A stretch of 16,198 nt of DNA from an uncultured Eubacteriales bacterium (lineage in GTDB: Bacteria; Bacillota; Clostridia; Oscillospirales; CAG-272). Positions 1 through 5,758 of the stretch are shown here, in pieces (position 1 is the first letter of the stretch; every line of letters begins with the position of its first letter). A model generated the notes under the pieces. That model worked only from the letters and a program-made list of their open reading frames with translations, had not been told where the DNA came from and searched no databases. A program made the translations under genes and the position numbers. The DNA lies in contig URHI01000031.1 of assembly GCA_900547565.1 (NCBI GenBank), forward strand, positions 1 through 16,198. The letters are read 5' to 3'.

Positions 1-601
1 CCGCCAGCAAGCCGCGAAGTATTATATTTTGCAGTACGTCTCCCAGGTTACTACCGTACAAAAGTGCGTATCCGGACGATTCAAAAACCGCAAAGCCCGC
101 GCCTATTGCAGCGCCTATCAGTATACCGTTGAGTATATACTTGGAGTTATACTTCTTTATAAAGATGGCGATTGCAACCAGCTTACCGATCTCCTCCACG
201 ATACCAACGATAATAGCCCAAACAATGTTAAGCTTGCCGGTAGGAACGAAGGAAAAGATAGCCAAAGTAAATACCAATGATGATACGCCGCCTACAAAAA
301 ACATTTTTACCAGATCAAATATACTTATATTCCGCGGAATGTTGGTCTCCCAAAAAAGCACAAGCAGAGTAAACGGCATCATCATGGCGCCGATAAAGAT
401 AAGCCCCGGAATGGAAAGCAGATTTTGAAATATCCAGGTGCAGATAAGCAACAGCGCAAAGGTCGTGGCCAGCACCGCAAAAACTCTGGAATAGAGCCAG
501 GGGCGAGTCCATTTATCGGCCATTTCCGCGGGTGATGGCGTGGTTTTTGATGTTCCACTGATAAGCAGATCTTCGCTTTCCTCTGTAGAGTGCTTTTGCA
601 T
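1..601 (-). CDS. PrsW-family intramembrane metalloprotease, partial (C-terminus off the left edge)
   Basis: The first 200 residues can be read on the minus strand. A cytoplasmic segment is followed by hydrophobic helices at about 38-60, 64-84, 98-118 and 124-147, then 155-182. The family signature is visible: EEIGK at 136-140 (the paired Glu residues) and GAAIGAGFAVFES at 163-175, with a conserved Glu at 174. PrsW-type proteases cleave membrane-anchored substrates such as anti-sigma factors; the substrate here is unknown. I chose the ATG at 601 because GGAG lies 7 bases upstream. The same frame stays open and protein-like further upstream (VQFKLKDLWSNV directly precedes the Met), which suggests the true protein is longer and originally fused to the zinc-ribbon ORF 40 bases upstream. 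Family confidence is high; the start is uncertain. Confidence 0.85.
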   Translation of the reverse strand, partial: MQKHSTEESEDLLISGTSKTTPSPAEMADKWTRPWLYSRVFAVLATTFALLLICTWIFQNLLSIPGLIFIGAMMMPFTLLVLFWETNIPRNISIFDLVKMFFVGGVSSLVFTLAIFSFVPTGKLNIVWAIIVGIVEEIGKLVAIAIFIKKYNSKYILNGILIGAAIGAGFAVFESSGYALLYGSNLGDVLQNIILRGLLA

Positions 602-641
602 CACGTTGCTCCAAAGATCCTTTAGCTTGAACTGTACATCC

Positions 642-839
642 TTAATTACTGCCGCCTGTGATATTTTCAAATGTGGACTTTACCCTGTCGGTAAACTCTG
701 TGGCGATGTTTTCCGACTCCTTTGGGTCGGTGCCGGTTTCTTTTGATTTTGAGTTGTGTGTCGGATTTTTAGAATCCGTGCCGCATTTGGGGCAAAAACG
801 AGAATCCCCAATGTCCGTCCCGCAGTTTCTGCAAAACAT
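642..839 (-). CDS. Small zinc-ribbon protein, likely the N-terminal part of a split PrsW protein
   Basis: This 65-residue product begins with a zinc ribbon: Cys3-x2-Cys6 and Cys16-x2-Cys19 in CRNCG...CPKCG, which should bind one zinc ion. A polar, low-complexity linker rich in Lys, Glu, Ser and Thr follows, with no membrane segment. The start is well supported by GGAGG 6 bases before the ATG and by a strong upstream promoter. The stop codon falls 40 bases before the PrsW-like ORF on the same strand, which is in another frame. Deleting one T at 643-644 would join the two as ...GGSNKDVQFKLKD... It may therefore be an independent small protein, the 5' piece of a frameshifted gene, or an assembly artefact. 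A zinc ribbon ahead of a PrsW domain would be a sensible architecture, but that is from memory. Confidence 0.7.
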   Translation of the reverse strand: MFCRNCGTDIGDSRFCPKCGTDSKNPTHNSKSKETGTDPKESENIATEFTDRVKSTFENITGGSN

Positions 840-912
840 ATGTAGCCTCCGTTAAGCAGGTAGCTGTCAAATATTGCGTTGACAAAGCACCTGATTTATA
901 ACCATATTTATA

Positions 913-941
913 ATTATACCCACTGCGTGCAAGCTTGTCAA
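913..941 (-). promoter_or_regulatory. Sigma-A promoter for the zinc-ribbon/PrsW unit
   Basis: On the minus strand TTGACA (941-936) and TATAAT (918-913) are separated by exactly 17 bases, a perfect consensus. Transcription should start near 906, leaving a leader of about 67 nt before the ATG at 839. Confidence 0.85.
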
Positions 942-986
942 GCGATTTGTAAAACAGTTTAAGCTACAAATGTATGCGAAAAAATG

Positions 987-1018
987 ATGTGGCCCCAAAG
1001 CAGTGATTGGGGACACAT
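987..1018. repeat. Imperfect inverted repeat in the divergent intergenic region
   Basis: The arms are 987-998 and 1007-1018: ATGTG, one mismatch, CCCCAA, an 8-base loop, TTGGGG, one mismatch, CACAT. Eleven of 12 positions pair. Read on the minus strand the hairpin is followed closely by a T-run (TTTTTT at 984-979), as in an intrinsic terminator, although no minus-strand gene in view needs one here. It could also be a protein-binding palindrome or a remnant of a small repeat element. Confidence 0.6.
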
Positions 1019-1101
1019 ATATTTACATACAGATTAAATTATGTATACTTAAATTCATCTTGGAACAAGCAGAGTAAAACAACTTAAGAATCAGATATAC
1101 C

Positions 1102-1130
1102 TTGACATGTGATGTATAACGTGATATAAT
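1102..1130 (+). promoter_or_regulatory. Sigma-A promoter for the padR operon
   Basis: TTGACA (1102-1107), a 17-base spacer and TATAAT (1125-1130). The predicted start near 1137 gives a short leader of about 23 nt before the ATG at 1160, which has GGAGG 6 bases upstream. Confidence 0.88.
1107..1122 (+). promoter_or_regulatory. Candidate PadR operator inside the promoter
   Basis: ATGT, 8 bases, ACGT lies in the spacer between -35 and -10. Known PadR-family operators often contain ATGT-N8-ACAT, so this is a one-mismatch match. Its position would let a PadR dimer block RNA polymerase, consistent with autorepression. This is inference from motif and position only. Confidence 0.4.
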
Positions 1131-1159
1131 GTATCTCAGACAAATAATGGAGGTATATT

Positions 1160-1504
1160 ATGTCAATTACTGCAGACCTGCTTCGCGGTAATACTGACGC
1201 GATAATCCTTGCGCGGCTTACCGAGTCGGACAGCTACGGTTATCAGATCAACAAGTCTATACGCGAAGCAACAAACGGCCGATATGAGCTTAAGGAGGCC
1301 ACACTGTATACGGCGTTCCGACGGCTCGAGGAGGCAGGCTGTATATGCTCCTATTGGGGAGACGGTGACAGCGGTGCCCGGCGGCGTTATTATTCCATAA
1401 CACGGCATGGAACTGAAGTATACAACAACTATGTAAGCGATTGGAATGAAGCCTGTGATATTATAAGCAGGCTGGTTTCGGTCAAAAGTGGAGGGGACAA
1501 ATGA
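1160..1504 (+). CDS. PadR-family transcriptional regulator
   Basis: This 114-residue protein has the short winged-helix form of PadR. Family landmarks are an N-terminal helix with AIILARLTESDSYGYQI (residues 15-31), the helix-turn-helix with LKEATLYTAFRRLEEAG (44-60) and the wing GARRRYYSITRHG (72-84). A C-terminal helix for dimerisation follows. Such proteins repress their own operon, often with an envelope-stress or drug signal. Its stop overlaps the start of the next gene by 4 bases (ATGA), so the two should be translationally coupled. Pairing of a PadR with a HAAS-domain membrane protein is a recurrent arrangement in Firmicutes. The inducing signal cannot be read from sequence. Confidence 0.93.
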   Translation: MSITADLLRGNTDAIILARLTESDSYGYQINKSIREATNGRYELKEATLYTAFRRLEEAGCICSYWGDGDSGARRRYYSITRHGTEVYNNYVSDWNEACDIISRLVSVKSGGDK

Positions 1505-2937
1505 AAAACGATATAAAGCAACTGGTTGATTCAATTTTTGAAAAAGCCCCTGATACGCGCAAGGCGCGTGAGCTGCATGAGGAAATGTACACCAATCTTT
1601 GCGACCGCTACGACGAGCTTACCCGGGGAGGTAAGAGCGATGACGAAGCTATGCGGCTTATACGTTCGGAAATCGGTGATTTTACACCCATTATAAATTC
1701 ACTTGCAGAGGAAAGCGGCAATGCTCACGGCGGTGATGTGAAAGACAGTGTAAGCGATACATGCGGAGCGTCAGATGCCGCGGATACTGAACCCTATGCC
1801 AAGGACGATGAAAAATCGGATCGTGACGATAATCACAAAGGAACAGCTTCTTCGCCAGCTCCATCGCAAAGATCACGGACACAGGATACAAACCGGATTG
1901 AGAACGGTCGCAAACACATGAGTCCCGGTGCGATAGCAGCCATTGTCGTAGCTGCAGTGTTGGTATTTGTGTTGCTTGTGTCACTTGCGGTGATAGCAGG
2001 GCTTATGGCGGTCAAGACTACGGTCAACATTGCGGGATTTATCGGATATTCATACCCTGAAAGCGATAAATACACGCTTATGACCGCTGACGAGCAACAG
2101 ATAACCGGAAATATTGATTCTATAGACATAGGTTGGTTCGGCGGGAATGTCACGGTAGTAGCCGCGGGCGTTGATGCGATTACAATTGTTGAGCGCAGCG
2201 AGACGGATTTTGACAACGGTCTGTGCTATCGGGTTGAAAACGGCAAACTGTATGTTCGCTTCAGCAAGCCGATACGGTTATGGGAATTTATCAGGCTCAG
2301 CCACCTGAATAAAGATGTCACAATTTATGTCCCGCGTACTATCGATGTGCTGAATGACGTTGAAATCAGCAGCATATCGGCTGACGTGAATATTGACGGC
2401 GGTAATATGCTCGGCGTGACTGACCTGGAGATCCAGAGCGTTTCCGGTAACGTAAATATTGAGCGGCTGATGCCGCTTGCCGTCAATGAAATTGAGGTTG
2501 AGACGGTCAGCGGTCAGATAATGCTGACAGCTTGTTACGGTGAAAAAATAACTCTTAAATCGGTAAGCGGGAATATTTGCTGTATGGATGAGTGCTTTTT
2601 CACATACGGAGATTTCAGCTGCGTGAGCGGTAATGTTTCGTACAGCGGAGATCTAAACAATATCGATGTTGAAATGGTTTCAGGACGTATTTTGCTTGAC
2701 CTTGCAACATTCAGCAATATTGATATAGAGAGCGTTTCCGGTAATATCGATATATGCGTGGGTATTTGTGACAATATCACGCTCGAGCTGGAATCGGTGT
2801 CATCGTCAGTGAATTTCATTGGCTTTGGCGAGGTAAAACGTGACGGCAAGCGATACATAGTCGGCAACGGAAGCCGCTATATTTCGGTGAGTTCTGTCAG
2901 CTCCGGCGTTACTTTCGGACCGCGACCTGAAAATTGA
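1501..2937 (+). CDS. HAAS-domain, single-TM, DUF4097-type beta-solenoid membrane protein
   Basis: The 478-residue product has three parts. Residues 1-75 are a helical cytoplasmic domain resembling the HAAS/permease-prefix domain. Residues 76-141 are a polar, charged linker. A single membrane helix lies at about 143-170, and the rest, about 300 residues, should be outside the cell. The outer part has about nine repeats of 18-22 residues with a core like SVSGNVNI (variants TVSGQIML, SVSGNICC, MVSGRILL, SVSSGVTF), typical of a DUF4097 right-handed beta-solenoid. The repeats carry several cysteines, including a CC pair, which is unusual for an outside domain and fits an anaerobe. The start has a GGAGGGG site. 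With PadR it probably forms an envelope-sensing pair; the ligand is unknown. Confidence 0.85.
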   Translation: MKNDIKQLVDSIFEKAPDTRKARELHEEMYTNLCDRYDELTRGGKSDDEAMRLIRSEIGDFTPIINSLAEESGNAHGGDVKDSVSDTCGASDAADTEPYAKDDEKSDRDDNHKGTASSPAPSQRSRTQDTNRIENGRKHMSPGAIAAIVVAAVLVFVLLVSLAVIAGLMAVKTTVNIAGFIGYSYPESDKYTLMTADEQQITGNIDSIDIGWFGGNVTVVAAGVDAITIVERSETDFDNGLCYRVENGKLYVRFSKPIRLWEFIRLSHLNKDVTIYVPRTIDVLNDVEISSISADVNIDGGNMLGVTDLEIQSVSGNVNIERLMPLAVNEIEVETVSGQIMLTACYGEKITLKSVSGNICCMDECFFTYGDFSCVSGNVSYSGDLNNIDVEMVSGRILLDLATFSNIDIESVSGNIDICVGICDNITLELESVSSSVNFIGFGEVKRDGKRYIVGNGSRYISVSSVSSGVTFGPRPEN

Positions 2938-2947
2938 CTGCTGTTAA

Positions 2948-2976
2948 TTGACAAGATAAGTCTTATGTGATATAAT
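2948..2976 (+). promoter_or_regulatory. Sigma-A promoter for the LsrG-like gene
   Basis: TTGACA (2948-2953), 17 bases, TATAAT (2971-2976). It begins only 11 bases after the previous stop codon, so the next gene has its own strong promoter. AAGGAG at 2995-3000 precedes the ATG at 3009 by 8 bases. Confidence 0.85.
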
Positions 2977-3008
2977 AATGCCAAATTTTTGATTAAGGAG
3001 ATACCGCA

Positions 3009-3302
3009 ATGCTTGCGACAATAGTTTCGGTTGATGTTCGCCCCGAGTGCATCGAGGCCTTTAAAAAGATCAGTGAGTACAACCATGATAATTCCCGCAG
3101 AGAGCAGGGAAATGTTCGGTTCGACGTGCTTCAGAGCAACGATGACCCCACAAAATTCTTCCTTTATGAAGTATATGAGGACGCCGCGGCAGCCGCGGAG
3201 CATAAGAAAACGGAGCATTATCTGCGCTGGCGTGACGAGGTTGCCGCTTATATGGCGTCACCGCGGCACGGCATACCTACCACGCCGATTGCTTTTGACT
3301 GA
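3009..3302 (+). CDS. ABM-fold protein, putative quinol monooxygenase or LsrG-like isomerase
   Basis: This 97-residue protein has the antibiotic-biosynthesis-monooxygenase (dimeric ferredoxin-like) fold. The pattern N28-S, G34-N-V-R-F-D-V-L-Q42, F-x-L-Y53-E-V-Y56, H65-K-x-T-x-H70-Y and a late M-x-x-P-R closely follows the LsrG/YgiN group. LsrG processes the phosphorylated AI-2 signal; YgiN acts on quinols. No lsr transport or kinase genes are in view, so the substrate cannot be assigned. The gene stands alone between its own promoter and a terminator. The family is clear and the activity is inference. Confidence 0.85.
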   Translation: MLATIVSVDVRPECIEAFKKISEYNHDNSRREQGNVRFDVLQSNDDPTKFFLYEVYEDAAAAAEHKKTEHYLRWRDEVAAYMASPRHGIPTTPIAFD

Positions 3303-3357
3303 TATCACAAAATCAAAATCACCTCGGATTTTATGGACATATATTGCATAACATGAC

Positions 3358-3402
3358 TAAAAAACAAGCATCTGTATGGTTTATACAAATGCTTGTTTTT
3401 TT
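3358..3402. terminator. Bidirectional intrinsic terminator between convergent genes
   Basis: AACAAGCAT (3363-3371) pairs with ATGCTTGTT (3389-3397), with further pairing inside the loop (GTAT with ATAC). A T-run follows on the plus strand (3396-3402) and an A-run precedes it (3358-3364), giving T-runs in both directions. It can end the LsrG-like transcript and the yajC/TIGR04086 transcript. Confidence 0.88.
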
Positions 3403-3406
3403 AGGA

Positions 3407-3847
3407 CTATCGTGTCCGTCTACAAGTTCGTGAGCTCCGTTGGTGTGCTGATAGCGATGCAGCTGAAAACGCTCCGGCGGCTGAGAAAGCGAGGCAGATT
3501 GAGTGGAGCCCTACCGACAGCCAGCTGGTCCCACCCGGTACCAGCAGTGATGCTACAAGTAATATCAACCAGAATATACCTCCGCCGATCAGTCCCGAAG
3601 ACAAATCACCGCCGCTTGTCAATACCGAAGTCATGCTTCCCGCAAAGCACGCAATGTACAGTGCGGCGAGCGCAGCCACATGTACCAGCTTACCCGGGTC
3701 AGGTGTTGCGTAGACTATTGCCGTGAATATCAGCAGCAGTGCAGGGGAGGACAGCAACGTAACAGCTAGCCCTAAGGCGATACTGCGCGGGAGTGATGAT
3801 GGAGTTGCCGTATGCGTCCGGCGTGCGGTATGACGTTTGTCCGACAT
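3407..3847 (-). CDS. TIGR04086-family membrane protein
   Basis: A 146-residue protein with a basic N-terminal tail (KRHTARR) and four predicted membrane helices, at about residues 22-48, 52-76, 84-104 and 108-128, then a short Arg-rich tail. Small four-helix proteins next to yajC in Clostridia belong to TIGR04086; the function is unknown. A longer frame reaches 3895, but the ATG at 3847 is preferred because GGAGG sits 9 bases upstream. The stop is about 10 bases from the bidirectional terminator. It probably shares the yajC transcript, with a small hairpin in the 70-base gap. Confidence 0.75.
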   Translation of the reverse strand: MSDKRHTARRTHTATPSSLPRSIALGLAVTLLSSPALLLIFTAIVYATPDPGKLVHVAALAALYIACFAGSMTSVLTSGGDLSSGLIGGGIFWLILLVASLLVPGGTSWLSVGLHSICLAFSAAGAFSAASLSAHQRSSRTCRRTR

Positions 3848-3867
3848 TAAAATACGCCTCCGTGAAA

Positions 3868-3886
3868 ATGATGTTTGGTACATCAT
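3868..3886 (-). other. Small hairpin between yajC and the TIGR04086 gene
   Basis: On the minus strand ATGATGT pairs perfectly with ACATCAT around a 5-base loop and is followed by TTTTC and then the GGAGG of the downstream gene. It could act as a weak terminator, a processing site or a modulator of translation. Confidence 0.5.
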
Positions 3887-3917
3887 ATTCAGCAAAGGCG
3901 CATTTTATGTCTGATTA

Positions 3918-4247
3918 TTACTGAGCGTCCTCGGCATGAACGTCGATGGAACGGACGGCGCTTTTTAGAATACGTATTTTAGTGCGGTCATGGCCGGTTT
4001 CGATCATCACGGTCTCTTCCTTGATGCTAATGACCTTACCGATGATACCGCCGATAGTCGTGATTTCATCGCCGACCTGAAGCGAGTTGCGCATAGCGGC
4101 GACTTCTTTTTCCTGCTTTTTCTGCGGACGTATGCCGAAAAAGTAGAAAACCACAAACAGTACGACTATCATTCCTATAGTCATTATCCATTGACCTGCT
4201 GGATTTGTAGTGGCCTCAGTGGCCGCAAGTGCGAAATAATTGAACAT
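3918..4247 (-). CDS. yajC: Preprotein translocase subunit YajC
   Basis: The 109-residue protein has a short N-terminus, one membrane helix (about residues 20-41, WIMTIGMIVVLFVVFYFFG) and then the family hallmark IRPQKKQEKE, followed by VGDEITTIGGIIGKV. YajC is an accessory subunit of the SecDF complex that helps SecYEG export proteins. The start at 4247 has GGAGG 6 bases upstream; an in-frame ATG 11 codons earlier lacks a comparable site. It is the first gene of a minus-strand unit with its own promoter. No secD/secF or SCIFF genes follow in this window. Confidence 0.95.
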   Translation of the reverse strand: MFNYFALAATEATTNPAGQWIMTIGMIVVLFVVFYFFGIRPQKKQEKEVAAMRNSLQVGDEITTIGGIIGKVISIKEETVMIETGHDRTKIRILKSAVRSIDVHAEDAQ

Positions 4248-4282
4248 ATTGTTCCTCCAAAATAATATTTGCTTATGCATAT

Positions 4283-4311
4283 ATTATAACCTGTATTCAC
4301 GAAAATTTCAA
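4283..4311 (-). promoter_or_regulatory. Sigma-A promoter for yajC
   Basis: On the minus strand TTGAAA (4311-4306) and TATAAT (4288-4283) are 17 bases apart. The predicted leader before the yajC ATG is about 30 nt. Confidence 0.8.
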
Positions 4312-4381
4312 TAGAAACGGGAAAAAAATGCGTTTGCTTTTTCATTTTATGACCAATTGCGGATAAAATCAGAATATATCG

Positions 4382-4410
4382 TTGCAAAAGCATCAATAAT
4401 ATGGTAAAAT
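4382..4410 (+). promoter_or_regulatory. Extended -10 promoter for the rimM-trmD operon
   Basis: TTGCAA (4382-4387), 17 bases, TAAAAT (4405-4410) with an upstream TG (TGGTAAAAT). AAGGAG at 4431-4436 lies 9 bases before the rimM ATG. It is the only promoter recognised ahead of the five-gene run 4446-8824. Confidence 0.7.
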
Positions 4411-4445
4411 AAATAATGAATAAGTATAAAAAGGAGCTTTAGCTG

Positions 4446-4961
4446 ATGCAAAAGGCATACCTTGAATGTGGAAAAATTATCAATACTCACGGCTGTGACG
4501 GCGGTGTCAAGCTGGAATGCTGGTGTGACAGCCCGGCTGTTCTGGCCGGACTTGAGCGAGTGTGCCTGCGTGATGAGAATGGCGTATACCGGGATTATCA
4601 TGTCCGTCGGGCATCGGTAATGAAAAGCTTTGTGCTGGCATGGCTGGACGGAATTGACGACATGGATACAGCTCAGTCTCTGGTCGGCACTGTGGTATAT
4701 CTTCACCGTGAAGACGTGCCCCTTGGAGAAGGCGACTGCTTTATAGCGGATCTTATCGGCCTTTCGGTGATACATGCCGATACGGGGGAGGAGTTGGGAA
4801 AGCTCGCCGATGTTATCAATGCCGGTGCGTCGGATATTTATGTAATAGATACACCGTACGGGCAGCGCATGATGCCGGCGGTGGATGAATTTGTAGTGCG
4901 TATAGATCTTGAAAGCGGGATTTATGTCAGGCCGATCGAAGGCATGTTCGGTGAGATATGA
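4446..4961 (+). CDS. rimM: Ribosome maturation factor RimM
   Basis: The 171-residue protein has the two-domain RimM layout: an N-terminal beta-barrel beginning LECGKIINTHGCDGGVKLE (residues 6-24), and a PRC-barrel from about residue 97 (FIADLIGLSVIHADTGEELGKL). RimM binds S19 and is needed for 30S head maturation. The length is normal for the family. It overlaps trmD by 4 bases, as in the common rpsP-rimM-trmD-rplS operon, but here neither rpsP/KH precedes it nor rplS follows. Confidence 0.93.
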   Translation: MQKAYLECGKIINTHGCDGGVKLECWCDSPAVLAGLERVCLRDENGVYRDYHVRRASVMKSFVLAWLDGIDDMDTAQSLVGTVVYLHREDVPLGEGDCFIADLIGLSVIHADTGEELGKLADVINAGASDIYVIDTPYGQRMMPAVDEFVVRIDLESGIYVRPIEGMFGEI

Positions 4962-5758
4962 GATTTGATATTATGACATTGTTTCCCGGACTGATTGAAA
5001 GCGTATTGAGTGAGAGTATAATAGGACGCGCGCGCCGTGCCGGATTTATATCGGTGAATACTTACAATATACGCGATTACAGCCGGGACAAGCACCATCG
5101 TGTCGATGACACACCGTATGGCGGCGGCATGGGTATGCTGATGATGGCGCCACCCGTTTATGACTGCTATCAAGCCGTGCTGGCAGATAAAGACGGACAG
5201 TCACAGGTACCAACAGAGCTTCGATGCGAGGATGAAGCGCAGACCGAGGACATACTGCCGGATGAGGCTCGGGACACACAAAACGTGCGAACATCCGAAC
5301 GCAGGCGTGTTATATACATGTCTCCCAAGGGACGTGTACTTACGCAAAATCGTGCCGCAGAGCTGGCTTCTGATTACGATCGGTTAATTATTCTGTGCGG
5401 CCACTATGAAGGCATTGACCAACGGGTACTTGATGAAATAGTAGACGAAGACATATCAATAGGAGATTACGTGCTGACGGGAGGAGAGATCCCTGCCTGC
5501 ATACTCGTTGATTGCGTGGCGAGACTATGTCCGGGGGTGCTGGCAGACGATGCCTGCTTCCGCGATGAGAGCTTAACCGACAATCTGCTTGAGTATCCGC
5601 AGTATACGCGTCCCTATGAATTTCACGGAGTCAAGGTACCGGACGTGCTGATTTCCGGGCATCATGCTAATATAGATAAATGGCGGCACGAGGAGGCACT
5701 TATGCTGACACAAGCCAAACGGCCGGATCTTCTGAATAGAGAGGAGGAAGATTGTTGA
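4958..5758 (+). CDS. trmD: tRNA (guanine-37-N1)-methyltransferase TrmD, with an acidic insertion
   Basis: TrmD uses SAM to make m1G37 in tRNAs reading CNN codons and prevents +1 frameshifting. The SPOUT trefoil-knot motifs are clear: MTLFPG (6-11), DDTPYGGGMGM (50-60), YMSPKGRVLTQ (120-130), LCGHYEGIDQR (146-156), SIGDYVLTGGE (167-177) and LLEYPQYTRP. The 266 residues include an extra segment at about 77-115, rich in Asp and Glu, between PPVYDCYQAVL and RRVIYMSPKG, where bacterial TrmD usually has a short loop. The reading frame is intact and catalytic segments are complete, so it is probably active. It overlaps rimM by 4 bases and the next gene by 4 bases. Confidence 0.95.
   Translation: MRFDIMTLFPGLIESVLSESIIGRARRAGFISVNTYNIRDYSRDKHHRVDDTPYGGGMGMLMMAPPVYDCYQAVLADKDGQSQVPTELRCEDEAQTEDILPDEARDTQNVRTSERRRVIYMSPKGRVLTQNRAAELASDYDRLIILCGHYEGIDQRVLDEIVDEDISIGDYVLTGGEIPACILVDCVARLCPGVLADDACFRDESLTDNLLEYPQYTRPYEFHGVKVPDVLISGHHANIDKWRHEEALMLTQAKRPDLLNREEEDC

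Larger units (their letters stand above)
840..1159. other. Divergent intergenic region (320 bp) with two outward promoters
   Basis: No convincing coding frame is present. It holds the minus-strand promoter at 913-941, the plus-strand promoter at 1102-1130, the GGAGG sites of both first genes (846-850 and 1149-1153) and an imperfect inverted repeat at 987-1018. The rest is AT-rich with no recognised signal. Confidence 0.8.

Noticed and set aside
315..512. Minus-strand open frame of 65 codons within the PrsW region
   Set aside because: It overlaps the PrsW frame, which shows the real family motifs, in another phase.
1163..1534. Minus-strand open frame of 123 codons opposite padR
   Set aside because: Antisense to a clear PadR gene, with no promoter or ribosome site and an implausible composition.
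3303..3917. Possible SCIFF peptide (scfA) and maturase near yajC/TIGR04086, a common clostridial neighbourhood
   Set aside because: I found no small cysteine-rich ORF or radical SAM gene; the unit ends at a terminator facing the LsrG-like gene.
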